Part shown: one piece after another, positions 8,729 to 16,967 of the stretch
How positions within the stretch are numbered: the first letter of the stretch is position 1
How the letters are laid out: the number at the start of each line of letters is the position of its first letter
Virus record (IMG/VR): IMGVR_UViG_3300021964_000146
Location: 1 to 43,542 of that record
Strand: one strand, 5' to 3'
Length of the DNA stretch: 43,542 nt
Origin: a virus
Notes under the pieces: generated by a model
The model's database searches: none
The model's input: the letters and a program-made list of their open reading frames with translations, nothing else
Told to the model about the DNA's origin: nothing
Translations under genes and position numbers: made by a program

Positions 8729-9541
8729 TTATCCTATCATCATTGCTGGATTTAATTCGTATGTGCTTCTAATCTCTTGTTCAAGTTTATTAATATCTTC
8801 TTGTGCTTCAGAATAGATTTGTTGGCCGTTTAAAGTTACACCACCAATCATTGCAACACCACCGAATTTAGATAAGTTCGCTCCCCATTGTTTTTTAAAT
8901 AAAGCAGTTGTATATCTTTTTAGATAAATGTCATTCCATACATCTGTATAAGTTGAGGGGTCTAATTTACGATAACATTCAATTACTAAGTATTCATCTG
9001 TAGTTAAATCATTTGTCCAATCCATATCAATGTATAATCTATTATCATGTTGATTAAATCTAATTGGTTTCTCACCTACTAAAACATGGTCTAAGAAATC
9101 TAAATGTCTTAAAACTAAATCGTAATTAATAATAGATGTAGATGAAAAGTCATAAAGGTCATTTAATCTTAGTTGGTATCTTACATCAAATAAGTTTAAA
9201 TTACCTTTATCTGAAAATGGAAAAATATTAATTACAGAAATAATTGATTCTGGAACTACTAGAAAATTATTATCTTCGTACCATGTAGTTGAAACTGAAT
9301 TTTTTGTGGCTGTTTCTGAACTAGGATTAATAGCAGATAAACGAGTTTTATCAGCAGCAGTCAACTTATATTTTAAGTATGTTCTTCTGATACCGTCATA
9401 GTGATATTGCTGAAAATATTGTATAGCCTCGTCAATTCTGTCTTCTAATTGGTCATCACTAGCGTTGACCTCAATGACAGGTTTTCCTAAGCTTCTTAAG
9501 CAATACTGTTTTAATGTTTCTCTTGTTGTTGGATTCGCCAT
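8729..9541 (-). CDS. 13: Neck protein gp13
   Basis: The 270-residue product (T4 gp13: 309) begins MANPTTRETLKQYCLRSLGKPVIEVNASDDQLEDRIDEAIQYFQQYHYDG, the canonical N-terminal helix region of gp13. It ends KLEQEIRSTYELNPAMMIG, also family-typical. gp13 is the neck/connector protein directly below the portal that seals packaged DNA. It is the first gene after a perfect late promoter at 9572-9579, so transcription of the 13-14-15-16-17 block can begin here. Confidence 0.95.
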   Translation of the reverse strand: MANPTTRETLKQYCLRSLGKPVIEVNASDDQLEDRIDEAIQYFQQYHYDGIRRTYLKYKLTAADKTRLSAINPSSETATKNSVSTTWYEDNNFLVVPESIISVINIFPFSDKGNLNLFDVRYQLRLNDLYDFSSTSIINYDLVLRHLDFLDHVLVGEKPIRFNQHDNRLYIDMDWTNDLTTDEYLVIECYRKLDPSTYTDVWNDIYLKRYTTALFKKQWGANLSKFGGVAMIGGVTLNGQQIYSEAQEDINKLEQEIRSTYELNPAMMIG

Positions 9542-9571
9542 TCTATAACCCTTGTTTTACCTTTTCAGGTA

Positions 9572-9579
9572 TATTTATA
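9572..9579 (-). promoter_or_regulatory. Late promoter TATAAATA for the gp13-gp17 block
   Basis: A perfect TATAAATA on the minus strand in the 52-base gap upstream of gp13. The predicted start of transcription is about 25 bases before the ATG. It separates the fibre region from the conserved neck/terminase module. Confidence 0.8.
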
Positions 9580-9593
9580 ATAAAAAATTAGTC

Positions 9594-10475
9594 TTATCCT
9601 AATGCAACAGCTTGGGCAATAGCAAATGGTCTTGTAGCGACTGATACACTATTTACTTGAACATCTGTAGTAAAATTAGCTGTACCTGAACCTGTAACAT
9701 TTACAACACTTGTTAAAGAACCACTTGACATTGATGCTGTTCCGTCAGTTATCGTACCACCAGTAATTGTACCTGAACCTGTGATACTACCAGCACCTGT
9801 AATATTACCACCTGTAACTGTCAATGTGCCGTCTGTAAGTGTGGTTGATGTTAAACTTGTTAAACCTGCAATTGTTGTTGATGTAGCACCTAATGAAATA
9901 GATGTACTACCAATTGTTACATCTGAATTTGATAAAGACGCATTAGCAATATTTGTTAATGTATTATCTGGACCATTGATAGTTTTGTTTGTAAATGTGT
10001 CTGTAGTATCTTTTAGTACAACTGTGCCTGTAGCATTAGGTAGTGTAATTGTTCTATCTGCTGTTGGGTCAACAACTGTTAATGTAGTTTCATAATCATC
10101 AGCTGTTGCACCTTCAAATCTAAATGCGTTTTGTACATCAACTGTTGTAGAATTTACTGTAGTTGTTGTACCGTTTACTGTTAAATTTCCTGTGATAGTT
10201 GCACTACCACCTACTGTTAAAGCCCCTGTTATATCTACAGCTTCATTTAATTGAATTGAAGTTGAGTCGCTTGATGAAATTGAAGTACCGCTAATTTGCA
10301 AAGCAGTCGCTTGAATACCACTTGTTCCATTACCGGTTAAGATTGAGTCTGCTGTTAGTGATGCAACACCAGTACCACCAAAGGCAACACCAATTGTTTC
10401 ACCAGTTTGATATTCAGCAATACCTGTGGGTGTACCACTTGTAAAGACTAATCTAATCGGTGTTTTATCTGCCAT
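9594..10475 (-). CDS. Repeat-type tail fibre protein (ATRPFAIAQ C-terminus)
   Basis: The 293-residue protein is almost entirely Thr/Ser/Gly/Ile beta-repeat sequence typical of trimeric phage fibres. The N-terminus has TGIAEYQTGETIGVAFGGTGVASL. The centre has 'ITLPNATGTVVLKDTTDTFTNKTI', a module repeated in several fibres here. The rest is made of short 'GTITGGTITDG' rungs. The last residues, VATRPFAIAQAVALG, recur almost unchanged at the end of the fibre gene at 24351-24947. It probably decorates the baseplate or tail; receptor specificity is unknown. A perfect TATAAATA (10598-10605) lies 123 bases upstream, inside the preceding gene. Confidence 0.75.
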   Translation of the reverse strand: MADKTPIRLVFTSGTPTGIAEYQTGETIGVAFGGTGVASLTADSILTGNGTSGIQATALQISGTSISSSDSTSIQLNEAVDITGALTVGGSATITGNLTVNGTTTTVNSTTVDVQNAFRFEGATADDYETTLTVVDPTADRTITLPNATGTVVLKDTTDTFTNKTINGPDNTLTNIANASLSNSDVTIGSTSISLGATSTTIAGLTSLTSTTLTDGTLTVTGGNITGAGSITGSGTITGGTITDGTASMSSGSLTSVVNVTGSGTANFTTDVQVNSVSVATRPFAIAQAVALG

Positions 10476-10484
10476 TCATTCCCC

Positions 10485-11405
10485 CTAAAACAAAAATGCC
10501 GGATTGTTATCGTCAAAGGTTGCACTTCCGCCACCTAAAACAGGACTGTCCAATCCGCCAGCATTTGTGTAAACTTGTGTAAAGTTAGCTGCGCTAGTAT
10601 TTATATTAAATCCTAAATTTGTTGCCACTGTGCCTAAACCTAAAGTGTTTGTAAATATTTCAACATTCTTTTGTATTTTTCTGACAAAAGTAACATCTCT
10701 AAATGCTGAACCTAATTGACCTACATCATATTCATTGTGTGTGTCTGGTGTTAAGTCAGTTGAAATAGATGTTAAATCAACATTACTTACTGATTCTTCA
10801 ATAATCTCTTTTATTGTAATTACATCTCCATTAACAGGAGCTGTATTAAAAGTTAATGTTGTACTTGAAACTGAATAGTCTGTAGTCGGTCTTTGATACA
10901 CACCATTCAAAAATACCATTACATTATCATCATCTGCACCGCTCGTTACAGTGAAAGCTGTTGTTGAACCATCACCTGTATAATCTCTTACTGCTCCTGT
11001 AACTGCAAGTCCGCCAGAACCACCAGAAATTGTAATTGTTTTTGTCGCACCTGTACCTGAAGCAGTTACACCAGAACCAACAAAGTTTAATGTTGTAGCC
11101 GCTGTCGAAAGACTTGAACCTTCATCTTGTACAGTTAAAGAACTTCCGCCACCACCACTTTGGTCTACCCAAGCATAATCACTTCCATCATAACTTAATA
11201 CTTGATTTGAAGAGGCACTTGATGTATTTAAATGAGTATCGACATCACTATTAGCGTAAGATGAAGAATTACCAATTTCTTTAATAGTGCCACTATCATT
11301 AATATAAATTTTCTGAGCGGAAGTATCTACGGCAACTTCACCGGTTACAATATCACTTGTAGTAGGTGTTGCTGTTCCTCTTTTGAGTTTAATTACCGTA
11401 GTCAC
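10485..11405 (-). CDS. Tail fibre protein with TGDGSTT beta module
   Basis: The 306 residues begin TTVIKLKRGTATPTTSDIVTGEVAVDTSAQKIYIND, a phage-fibre N-terminal domain resembling the major tropism determinant N-terminal type. Around residues 140-205 there is a module of the form YTGDGSTTAFTVT...VMVFLNGVYQRPTTDYSVSSTTLTF...VITIKEI, which recurs in the genes at 19317, 21921 and 35318. The C-terminus ends in the hydrophobic ...NNPAFLF. It lies between two other fibre genes with 9- and 25-base gaps. Most likely a virion fibre or decoration subunit; partner and receptor are not deducible. Confidence 0.75.
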   Translation of the reverse strand: MTTVIKLKRGTATPTTSDIVTGEVAVDTSAQKIYINDSGTIKEIGNSSSYANSDVDTHLNTSSASSNQVLSYDGSDYAWVDQSGGGGSSLTVQDEGSSLSTAATTLNFVGSGVTASGTGATKTITISGGSGGLAVTGAVRDYTGDGSTTAFTVTSGADDDNVMVFLNGVYQRPTTDYSVSSTTLTFNTAPVNGDVITIKEIIEESVSNVDLTSISTDLTPDTHNEYDVGQLGSAFRDVTFVRKIQKNVEIFTNTLGLGTVATNLGFNINTSAANFTQVYTNAGGLDSPVLGGGSATFDDNNPAFLF

Positions 11406-11430
11406 AAAAATCTCCTAATTATATCAATTA

Positions 11431-13875
11431 TTAAAATGTGCCGCCATCAATTGCTGTAACTGTAACATTACCCGAAGATACTGCAAAGTTATCAGAACTG
11501 AATGAAGCAGAACCAATATTTGATGTAGATGCTAATTCACCTGCGATTGTTAAAGTATCGCCTGAGAATGTTGCGTCAACACCTTCACCACCTAAAATTG
11601 TCATAACACCACCAAGTGAGATTGTTGATGTTGTTGAACTATCATCTGCAAAAGTTATTGTAGAGTTAGATAGTTTAGCATTTGGTATTGAACCTGCTAA
11701 TTTAGCTGCCTCAATCGAACCTGCTAACATAGCATTTGTAATACCTAAAGCTTTAACTTGTAAAGCATCACTTGATACTTCGATAGAACTATCATCTACT
11801 GCAACATCTAATTGGTTACCTGTTTTAGTTAAAGCATCACCAGCACTAATCTGACCTGCACCAGAGAATTGTGAGAATGTGATGTTTGTTGTACCAAAAG
11901 TAGGAACTCCATTATGTGTTGCAACATAACCGTTATCTGCATTACTTGTACCTTGTTCTACAAAGAAGAAAGTACCGCCAGTTAACTCAGCAGCTGTGTC
12001 TGCATCTGGAGCTCTCGTTAATACGAAAGCAGTAGAACCATCACCTACTGTAGTTACTGTGTAAATACCGTTTTGTGTTTGTGTTGTTTGGTCTTTAACA
12101 AGAACTCTATCACTTGCACTTGGTGTAACACCGTCTATTGATAATGCACCGTTTGATGAAGCGGTTAAAGTACCTGCGCCGTTATCGTATGTCGCTGATA
12201 AGTTACCTGTTGTAGCAACTGCAACTGATTCTTTAACATCTAAACCGTTTACAACACCGTCAACATATGCTTTGTTAGCTGCGTCATTATCAGCAGTTGG
12301 TGTTGATACATTAATAATTTTACTGTTATTAACATCAACATCACCTGTACCGTTAGGGTCTAATACTAAATCGCCATTAGCGTCTGTAGATGAAATTGTG
12401 TTGCCATTAACTCGTATATTATCAACATCTAATTGAGTTACGCCTGCGATAGATGTACTTGAAGCTCCAAGAGCAACTTCAGTTGAACCGAAAGTAACTG
12501 AACTATTTGTTAACGAACTATTGCCAATATTTGATAATGTGTTTGAACCACCACTAATTGTTTTGTTTGTTAATGTTTGTGCATCATCTAAATCTACTAA
12601 TGTTGCATCAGAAACAGCTGTATTGAACTCAGCAAATGTTCCTGTTACAGTAGCTTCAGATAAATCAACTGTTAATGTATTACTTGCACTATCAATTGTT
12701 TTATTAGTAAGTGTTGCTGTTGAAGAAGTTGAAACTAATCGAGCATCACCACCAGTTCCTGGTAATGTTAAGGTGTTAGAAGCAGCTTCTGAATGAGGAG
12801 CACCAATAACTGTTTGTGCATGAGCATTACTTGATTCACAATACAATAATATTTTTGAAACAGTTGAACCATCATTTTTAAGGTCTAAAACACCTGGTGT
12901 TACTGTTAGAATATCATTACCACCAATTCTTACATCAATTTGGTCATCTGTATCTGCTGTGATTGAAGTATCGCCGTCCGCATCTAACTTCAATTCTGTG
13001 CCATTCATGTCTAGGCCATTAAATACAGCATTGTCGTCAAAGTCAATACTAATAGTATCACCTGTAACAGCAGTATTAATACCTGTACCACCTGTAATTT
13101 TTAATGTATCGTTTAATAAATTAATAGTAGCTGATGTAGAACTTTCATCAACGATAGTTAATGTAGTTGCAACATTGACTGTACTTGCAGCTGTTAAACG
13201 ACCTTGTTGGTCAACTGTAAATGTAGGGATAGCAGTAGTAGAACCATAAGAACCTGGTGTTACTGCCGTGTCATCTAAGTCAATTGAAATATCATTATTA
13301 GAAACAGTTGTAGTGATACCTGTATCACCTGTGAAATTAATCGTTTCACCTGTACTTACAGAGTCATTTGTACCTACATCAGCACCTATAGAGAGAGTTT
13401 GTGTGACTGTGCCGAATGAAAGGTTACCAGAACCGTCTGTTTGTAAGAATTGACCAGAAGAACCATCGCCATCTGGAAGAACAAAAGTGGTTGTACTTGT
13501 TACTGCGTTAGGAGCTTTTAACGCAATATAATTTGTGCCGTTATTTGTTCCTTCATTTAATTTTAATGAACCGCCTACAGTTGTAGAATTACCTATGTTT
13601 AGCGTATCAATTGCTAAATTTGAATCTACTGTTAAAGCTGAACTTGCTGTTAGTGTACCATCTACATGGTCTAATTTATCTACGAAATATTGGCCACCTA
13701 TTACAGTGACATTGTTTGCATAACCATCACCGCCGACACCACCTTCACCAATAAACAGTCTATCACCGTTATTGCCTTGGGTACCTGTTCCATAAGTATA
13801 TGCTAATTCACCGAGGTATAAGTCCGACGGAGCTGAAGTATTTGCACTTCTTTTAATTTGAATAATTGTTGACAT
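11431..13875 (-). CDS. Large modular tail fibre protein
   Basis: This 814-residue fibre protein begins STIIQIKRSANTSAPSDLYLGELAYTYGTG, the same kind of N-terminal domain as its downstream neighbour. A long Thr/Ser/Asp/Gly beta region has two 'LTNKTI' modules. It is followed by AANKAYVDGVVNGLDVKESVAVATTGNL and DRVLVKDQTTQTQNGIYTVT (roughly residues 530-620), a domain widespread in phage fibres. Next come 'NAMLAGSIEAAKLAGSIPNAKL' repeats and a final ...AIDGGTF. The C-terminal 'GG(T/N)F' is shared with the small gene just upstream. It is the largest repeat-type fibre of this block and probably a main side- or long-fibre component. Confidence 0.8.
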   Translation of the reverse strand: MSTIIQIKRSANTSAPSDLYLGELAYTYGTGTQGNNGDRLFIGEGGVGGDGYANNVTVIGGQYFVDKLDHVDGTLTASSALTVDSNLAIDTLNIGNSTTVGGSLKLNEGTNNGTNYIALKAPNAVTSTTTFVLPDGDGSSGQFLQTDGSGNLSFGTVTQTLSIGADVGTNDSVSTGETINFTGDTGITTTVSNNDISIDLDDTAVTPGSYGSTTAIPTFTVDQQGRLTAASTVNVATTLTIVDESSTSATINLLNDTLKITGGTGINTAVTGDTISIDFDDNAVFNGLDMNGTELKLDADGDTSITADTDDQIDVRIGGNDILTVTPGVLDLKNDGSTVSKILLYCESSNAHAQTVIGAPHSEAASNTLTLPGTGGDARLVSTSSTATLTNKTIDSASNTLTVDLSEATVTGTFAEFNTAVSDATLVDLDDAQTLTNKTISGGSNTLSNIGNSSLTNSSVTFGSTEVALGASSTSIAGVTQLDVDNIRVNGNTISSTDANGDLVLDPNGTGDVDVNNSKIINVSTPTADNDAANKAYVDGVVNGLDVKESVAVATTGNLSATYDNGAGTLTASSNGALSIDGVTPSASDRVLVKDQTTQTQNGIYTVTTVGDGSTAFVLTRAPDADTAAELTGGTFFFVEQGTSNADNGYVATHNGVPTFGTTNITFSQFSGAGQISAGDALTKTGNQLDVAVDDSSIEVSSDALQVKALGITNAMLAGSIEAAKLAGSIPNAKLSNSTITFADDSSTTSTISLGGVMTILGGEGVDATFSGDTLTIAGELASTSNIGSASFSSDNFAVSSGNVTVTAIDGGTF

Positions 13876-13887
13876 TTATCTTAGCTC

Positions 13888-14160
13888 CTAAAAGTTTCCG
13901 CCATTGAATATAATTGTACCTGTATTGGTTTCAATGGTCGTTTTTGTTACAAATTTATCACTTGGGGCATCATATTGTAATAAGGCGCCATCGGTAAGTG
14001 TACTAGAATCAACATCTGTTAAACTTCTAAGTCTGTTAACATTCTGTACAGACAAATTTGTACTAGGGACTTGTACGGATACTTGTTGTGGTCCCGCTGA
14101 AGTTGAGGAGTTAATATTTGCTCTAACTCCGCCAGTTTGATTAATAACTGCTTTAACCAT
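13888..14160 (-). CDS. Small fibre-associated structural protein
   Basis: The 90-residue product contains RLRSLTDVDSSTLTDGALLQYDAPSDKFVTKT, a 'L.DVD...L.dG..LqYD...dKfv' module found throughout marine phage fibre proteins. It ends IIFNGGNF, echoing the ...DGGTF terminus of the 814-residue fibre encoded immediately downstream (12-base gap). It is the first gene after the late promoter at 14185-14192 and probably leads a fibre operon. It could be a fibre tip, a chaperone or a short decoration protein; the sequence does not decide. Confidence 0.65.
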   Translation of the reverse strand: MVKAVINQTGGVRANINSSTSAGPQQVSVQVPSTNLSVQNVNRLRSLTDVDSSTLTDGALLQYDAPSDKFVTKTTIETNTGTIIFNGGNF

Positions 14161-14184
14161 TAATGGTTCCTCTCTCTTTTGTAA

Positions 14185-14192
14185 TATTTATA
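14185..14192 (-). promoter_or_regulatory. Late promoter TATAAATA for the 14.2-9.6 kb fibre block
   Basis: A perfect TATAAATA on the minus strand in the 59-base gap between 14160 and 14220, with a predicted leader of about 19 bases. It would drive the four fibre genes down to 9594. Confidence 0.8.
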
Positions 14193-14219
14193 AAGAAAAA
14201 ATACTGAGGAAAAGATTTA

Positions 14220-14555
14220 TTATACTTTAGGATTGACAGTTATAATGCCTTCAATCACTCTTGTGACTGTACTATCTGAGGTTTTTGTGATATAAACATC
14301 ATAGACATATCTGGATGGCGCATCTAGGGCTGCGGTTTGTGTGTCTGTTAATGATAAAGAAATGACACCTGTGGTGGTGTCACTAGCAATTGTAGTTGTA
14401 ATAGTTGTGTATGTTGAAGACCCATAAGCATTGGCCATTTTGGCCTCTGCTGTGTAACCGTCTAAATCAACTGCATCTCCAGATGAGTTGGTAACTGTTA
14501 CATCTGAGGTAAAAGTTGCCCCTTGGTCTATTCTAAGATTCGCTACTGCTGCCAT
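14220..14555 (-). CDS. Ig-like/BppU-N-like virion protein
   Basis: The 111 residues follow the pattern of N-terminal beta-sandwich domains of phage baseplate/fibre proteins (BppU-N-like): DQGATFTSDVTVTNSSGDAVDLDGYTAEAKM, then ISLSLTDTQTAALDAPSRYVYDVYIT, then RVIEGIITVNP. The arrangement 'GatF...vt...G..vDL.Gyta' and 'l...Yvydv...' is well preserved. Here it is a stand-alone domain, so it is probably a small virion decoration or adaptor. It overlaps the upstream gene by 23 bases, and a GAAGG ribosome site lies inside that gene. Confidence 0.7.
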   Translation of the reverse strand: MAAVANLRIDQGATFTSDVTVTNSSGDAVDLDGYTAEAKMANAYGSSTYTTITTTIASDTTTGVISLSLTDTQTAALDAPSRYVYDVYITKTSDSTVTRVIEGIITVNPKV

Positions 14556-14757
14556 TGAATTGTTTTATACCTTCTCCGATTTTTTCATTGTAGTATTTTG
14601 TCAATACATCAATCTTTTCCAATTCAATTTCATGTCGCACTTTAGAAGTTTGTAACTCTTGTCTAGCTGCTATCGTGTTTCTTAACTCTAACGGCAACAC
14701 CTCTAAATCATAATCTTTGCCGTCTATTGATATAACATTCTTTGGTTGTTCACTCAT
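14533..14757 (-). CDS. Small DUF6447-like protein
   Basis: The 74-residue product begins MSEQPKNVISIDGKDYDLEVLPLELRNTIAARQEL and continues as a charged helix. The pattern '(I)DGk.Y.le.L..e.r......' followed by a coiled helix resembles the DUF6447 family of small phage proteins of unknown function. This is motif resemblance only. It lies 2 bases after the gene at 14760 and overlaps the following Ig-like gene by 23 bases, so all three are probably translated from one late transcript. Confidence 0.6.
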   Translation of the reverse strand: MSEQPKNVISIDGKDYDLEVLPLELRNTIAARQELQTSKVRHEIELEKIDVLTKYYNEKIGEGIKQFNGSSSES

Positions 14758-14759
14758 AA

Positions 14760-14969
14760 TTATAACTTTTTGTTTTCTCTTTTTAATTGTTGAATTAATT
14801 TATCTTTTGTCAATCTTTTATCTAATTCAACACCAATTTTTCTGCCAAGTTTTTCAATCTCAGCTTTTGTTTTTTTCTCTAAGCCTTTTAAGTCTAATTT
14901 TTCTGCCTTTTTAGTCAAAACTAATGGCTTAGGAAAAATAAAATTTTTAATTTTTTTAAAGATATTCAT
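14760..14969 (-). CDS. Small Lys-rich protein with SAP/LEM-like helix-turn-helix segment
   Basis: The 69-residue, strongly basic protein has about 19 Lys. Residues 1-22 are hydrophobic/basic (MNIFKKIKNFIFPKPLVLTK). Residues 33-66 (KTKAEIEKLGRKIGVELDKRLTKDKLIQQLK) look like the short two-helix fold of SAP/HeH/LEM-type DNA-binding domains ('tk.eL...lg...Gi.ld...tK..Li..l'). It could bind DNA or serve as a virion-internal basic protein. It is the first gene after a perfect late promoter (14987-14994), with GAGGAC as its ribosome site. Confidence 0.6.
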   Translation of the reverse strand: MNIFKKIKNFIFPKPLVLTKKAEKLDLKGLEKKTKAEIEKLGRKIGVELDKRLTKDKLIQQLKRENKKL

Positions 14970-14986
14970 AATTTGTCCTCTATGGT

Positions 14987-14994
14987 TATTTATA
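14987..14994 (-). promoter_or_regulatory. Late promoter TATAAATA
   Basis: A perfect TATAAATA on the minus strand in the 40-base gap downstream of the dioxygenase genes. The predicted start leaves a leader of about 12 bases that just retains the GAGGAC ribosome site of the gene at 14760. It restarts late transcription after the dioxygenase cluster. Confidence 0.75.
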
Positions 14995-15009
14995 ATAGAT
15001 TATCTGTAA

Positions 15010-15708
15010 TTATTTCATTTCTTCAAATGTTAATGGTTTTGCATCATGTATAGTAGTTTTTTTAACAGCTGTAGGTTTCCAAATTTGTTTAAAATTGAAA
15101 GATACTGATATTCTCCATGATTTTTGACCTTTTTCTTTACTTGCATTAACATCTACTTCATGCGTTAACCAACCTGGAAACATTATTAATCTACCAGGTA
15201 TAGATTTGTAATGTACTTGGCTCAAATGTTTTTGCCATTGTTCTGGTTTTTCTTTTATAATTGGTTGGTCCATAATTTTTTGAGGAGCTGGGTCGCTAAA
15301 CCAAATATTACCTGAATTTTCAGGAACTTGGATATAATATACGCCTGACCAGAGAGCGCCAGGATGTACATGATTTTTATTATGAGAACCTTTATAGTTT
15401 ACATTTGCCCACATATTATCTATCATAGGAATTGTATCAGTATTATATTCTTCATGTTTAAAAATATCATTTTGCATTTTAAACAATTCACTTACAAGGT
15501 CTTTAAATTCTTTTTTTTGGTGCATTGTAACTGCACTATGCCAACCTGTTGTATTTGACCTGAATATTCCTTTTTCATCTTCTTTTTTCCATTTTAAAAT
15601 ATTTTTAATTAATTCTTTGTTTAATGCTTCAGAATTTTCAACATCTTTAAAATATATTCTTGTTGGAAACCAAAACTCAGGAGTTGTGTTAAAATTTTTA
15701 TCAGACAT
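15010..15708 (-). CDS. 2OG-Fe(II) oxygenase, TIGR02466-like
   Basis: I place the start at the ATG at 15708 (232 residues, MSDKNFNTTPEFWFPTRIYF), because an AGG ribosome site precedes it and the longer frame runs into the upstream gene. The protein has HVHPGALWSGVYYIQVP (His near 113 and 115), SGNIWFSDP, GRLIMFPGWLTHEVDVN (His near 183) and SWRISVSFNF (Arg near 199). These match the 'H.HP...lSGvyY ... fP.wl.H.V ... RiSisfN' signature of the TIGR02466 putative 2-oxoglutarate/Fe(II) oxygenases. The metal site reads HxH at the usual HxD position, as I recall is normal in this family. The substrate is unknown. It forms a pair with the PKHD-type gene 8 bases upstream. Confidence 0.8.
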   Translation of the reverse strand: MSDKNFNTTPEFWFPTRIYFKDVENSEALNKELIKNILKWKKEDEKGIFRSNTTGWHSAVTMHQKKEFKDLVSELFKMQNDIFKHEEYNTDTIPMIDNMWANVNYKGSHNKNHVHPGALWSGVYYIQVPENSGNIWFSDPAPQKIMDQPIIKEKPEQWQKHLSQVHYKSIPGRLIMFPGWLTHEVDVNASKEKGQKSWRISVSFNFKQIWKPTAVKKTTIHDAKPLTFEEMK

Positions 15709-15716
15709 TATAAAAC

Positions 15717-16325
15717 CTATACAAATGTAGGACCGTGAATCCAACCAACAATAGCCAGTCTTTCACCTTTTGTAACTTTAGTAATTTTATGTGGAATAAA
15801 AGAAGGATAAATGATACAAGTTCCTTTTTGACGCAAAGCCATTTTATCTACCTTAGAACCTATAAATTCAATATCACCACCCTCATAGTCATCACTATCA
15901 CTTAACTGAATTGTAAAACTTAATTTTCTGTGACAAACTTTATTTCCCAAATCAGTGTGCCAATCGTAATGTCCGCCCTTTTTGTATCTCATAATCATAG
16001 GGGTATCATTATCTAAAAACCCAGCTAGATTAAACTTAAATCTAGCGCCATTAGCTTGTTGAGCTAATTCTAAAACTTTAGTAATTGGCCAACCTTGTTG
16101 GTTAATTGGACAAGTTTGTTGTTCAACAAACCTTACTTTTTTATTTACACCACCGCCAATTGTTTCACCAGCTAACCACAATTCTTCTACTAATTTATCT
16201 TTAATAGCATTGCATTGCTCTTCATTAAAAAACTGTGTATGTAAAATTGAACAAAATTGATTATTTGATTTTATTTCTACCTGCTGTTCTTTCTTTTCCT
16301 GAACATCATCATCTTTTTTTGTCAT
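15717..16325 (-). CDS. 2OG-Fe(II) oxygenase, PKHD-type
   Basis: The 202-residue protein has the full double-stranded beta-helix iron site: HYDWHTD (His near 123, Asp near 125), LSFTIQLSDSDDYEGGDIEF, IIYPSFIPHKITKVTKGERLAIVGWIHG (His near 179, Arg near 189 for 2-oxoglutarate). This is the arrangement of PKHD-type (PiuC/prolyl-hydroxylase-like) dioxygenases, which hydroxylate protein side chains or small molecules. A GAGGAG ribosome site precedes the ATG. A consensus-like sigma70 promoter lies 33-61 bases upstream. The first 22 residues are charged and non-homologous. The substrate cannot be inferred from sequence. Confidence 0.85.
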   Translation of the reverse strand: MTKKDDDVQEKKEQQVEIKSNNQFCSILHTQFFNEEQCNAIKDKLVEELWLAGETIGGGVNKKVRFVEQQTCPINQQGWPITKVLELAQQANGARFKFNLAGFLDNDTPMIMRYKKGGHYDWHTDLGNKVCHRKLSFTIQLSDSDDYEGGDIEFIGSKVDKMALRQKGTCIIYPSFIPHKITKVTKGERLAIVGWIHGPTFV

Positions 16326-16357
16326 AATTATCTCCTCAAAATAATATTATTTTCTAT

Positions 16358-16386
16358 ATAATATCACAATTATTAGTTATTGTCAA
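16358..16386 (-). promoter_or_regulatory. Sigma70-type promoter in front of the dioxygenase pair
   Basis: On the minus strand TTGACA (16381-16386) is followed by exactly 17 bases and TATTAT (16358-16363). The -35 is a perfect match and the -10 matches at 5 of 6 positions. Transcription would start near 16351, about 26 bases before the PKHD-type ATG at 16325. It overlaps the last codons of the DUF6445 gene. No TATAAATA is present here, unlike at the other operon heads on this strand. Confidence 0.7.
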
Positions 16387-16957
16387 TGGTTTCCTGTCTT
16401 CTATATAAATCAAAAAATATAGTTAAAACCAATCTACCACTATATTTATCGTCTTCATTTCCAAAGTTTCCTTGTGGTTGATGTGGTAACTGAGAGTTGT
16501 ATAATACAAATCTATTGTATTTGTTTGACACTGTTTCAAAATGATTTCTTTCCTTATCGTATATCAATGTACCTGTATCATTTTCAGGATTAGGATGTAA
16601 ATAAATTACACCTGCATATCTGATATCCGAACCGGTTGTATCATCTTTGTGTAAAAAAGTTTGTGTGTTTTTGTATGTTAGAGAAAAACTAAATTGAGCC
16701 GTGTGTTTTAAATATGAATCATCCATTGTATCAAGGCCTTGCATTTTCATAACAGCCTTGTCTACCTGTTTGACCATATAGTCATACATTGATTTTGTAA
16801 AATCTAAATTGTGAAAATAGTCTGTACGAATACCAGGAAATCCACCAACACCTTCTGTATGTTCGTGTGGTTCATAGAATTTGAATTTAGTTAAAGCTAA
16901 ATCTCTAACTTCATCTGGATTTTCAAAAAAATCATCTAATATAATATAATCACTCAT
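16373..16957 (-). CDS. DUF6445-like putative 2OG-Fe(II) oxygenase-fold protein
   Basis: The 194-residue product has the DUF6445 look: MSDYIILDDFFENPDEVRDLAL, then GGFPGIRTDYF, then FLHKDDTTGSDIRYAGVIYLHPNP, and RFVLYNSQLPHQPQGNFG followed by RLVLTIFFD. Candidate iron/cosubstrate residues in cupin order are His 103 and Asp 105 (HKDD), His 159 (LPH) and Arg 175. This suggests a third dioxygenase fold next to the two above. The family is uncharacterised, so enzymatic activity is inferred. It follows the hypothetical gene at 16968 by 10 bases and probably shares its late promoter. Confidence 0.7.
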   Translation of the reverse strand: MSDYIILDDFFENPDEVRDLALTKFKFYEPHEHTEGVGGFPGIRTDYFHNLDFTKSMYDYMVKQVDKAVMKMQGLDTMDDSYLKHTAQFSFSLTYKNTQTFLHKDDTTGSDIRYAGVIYLHPNPENDTGTLIYDKERNHFETVSNKYNRFVLYNSQLPHQPQGNFGNEDDKYSGRLVLTIFFDLYRRQETIDNN

Positions 16958-16967
16958 TCTTAAATTG

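Noticed and set aside
9594-14160. CRISPR-like or tandem-repeat array in the repetitive fibre region.
   Set aside because: The repeats are degenerate protein-level beta rungs with irregular spacing. There are no constant DNA repeats with unique spacers.
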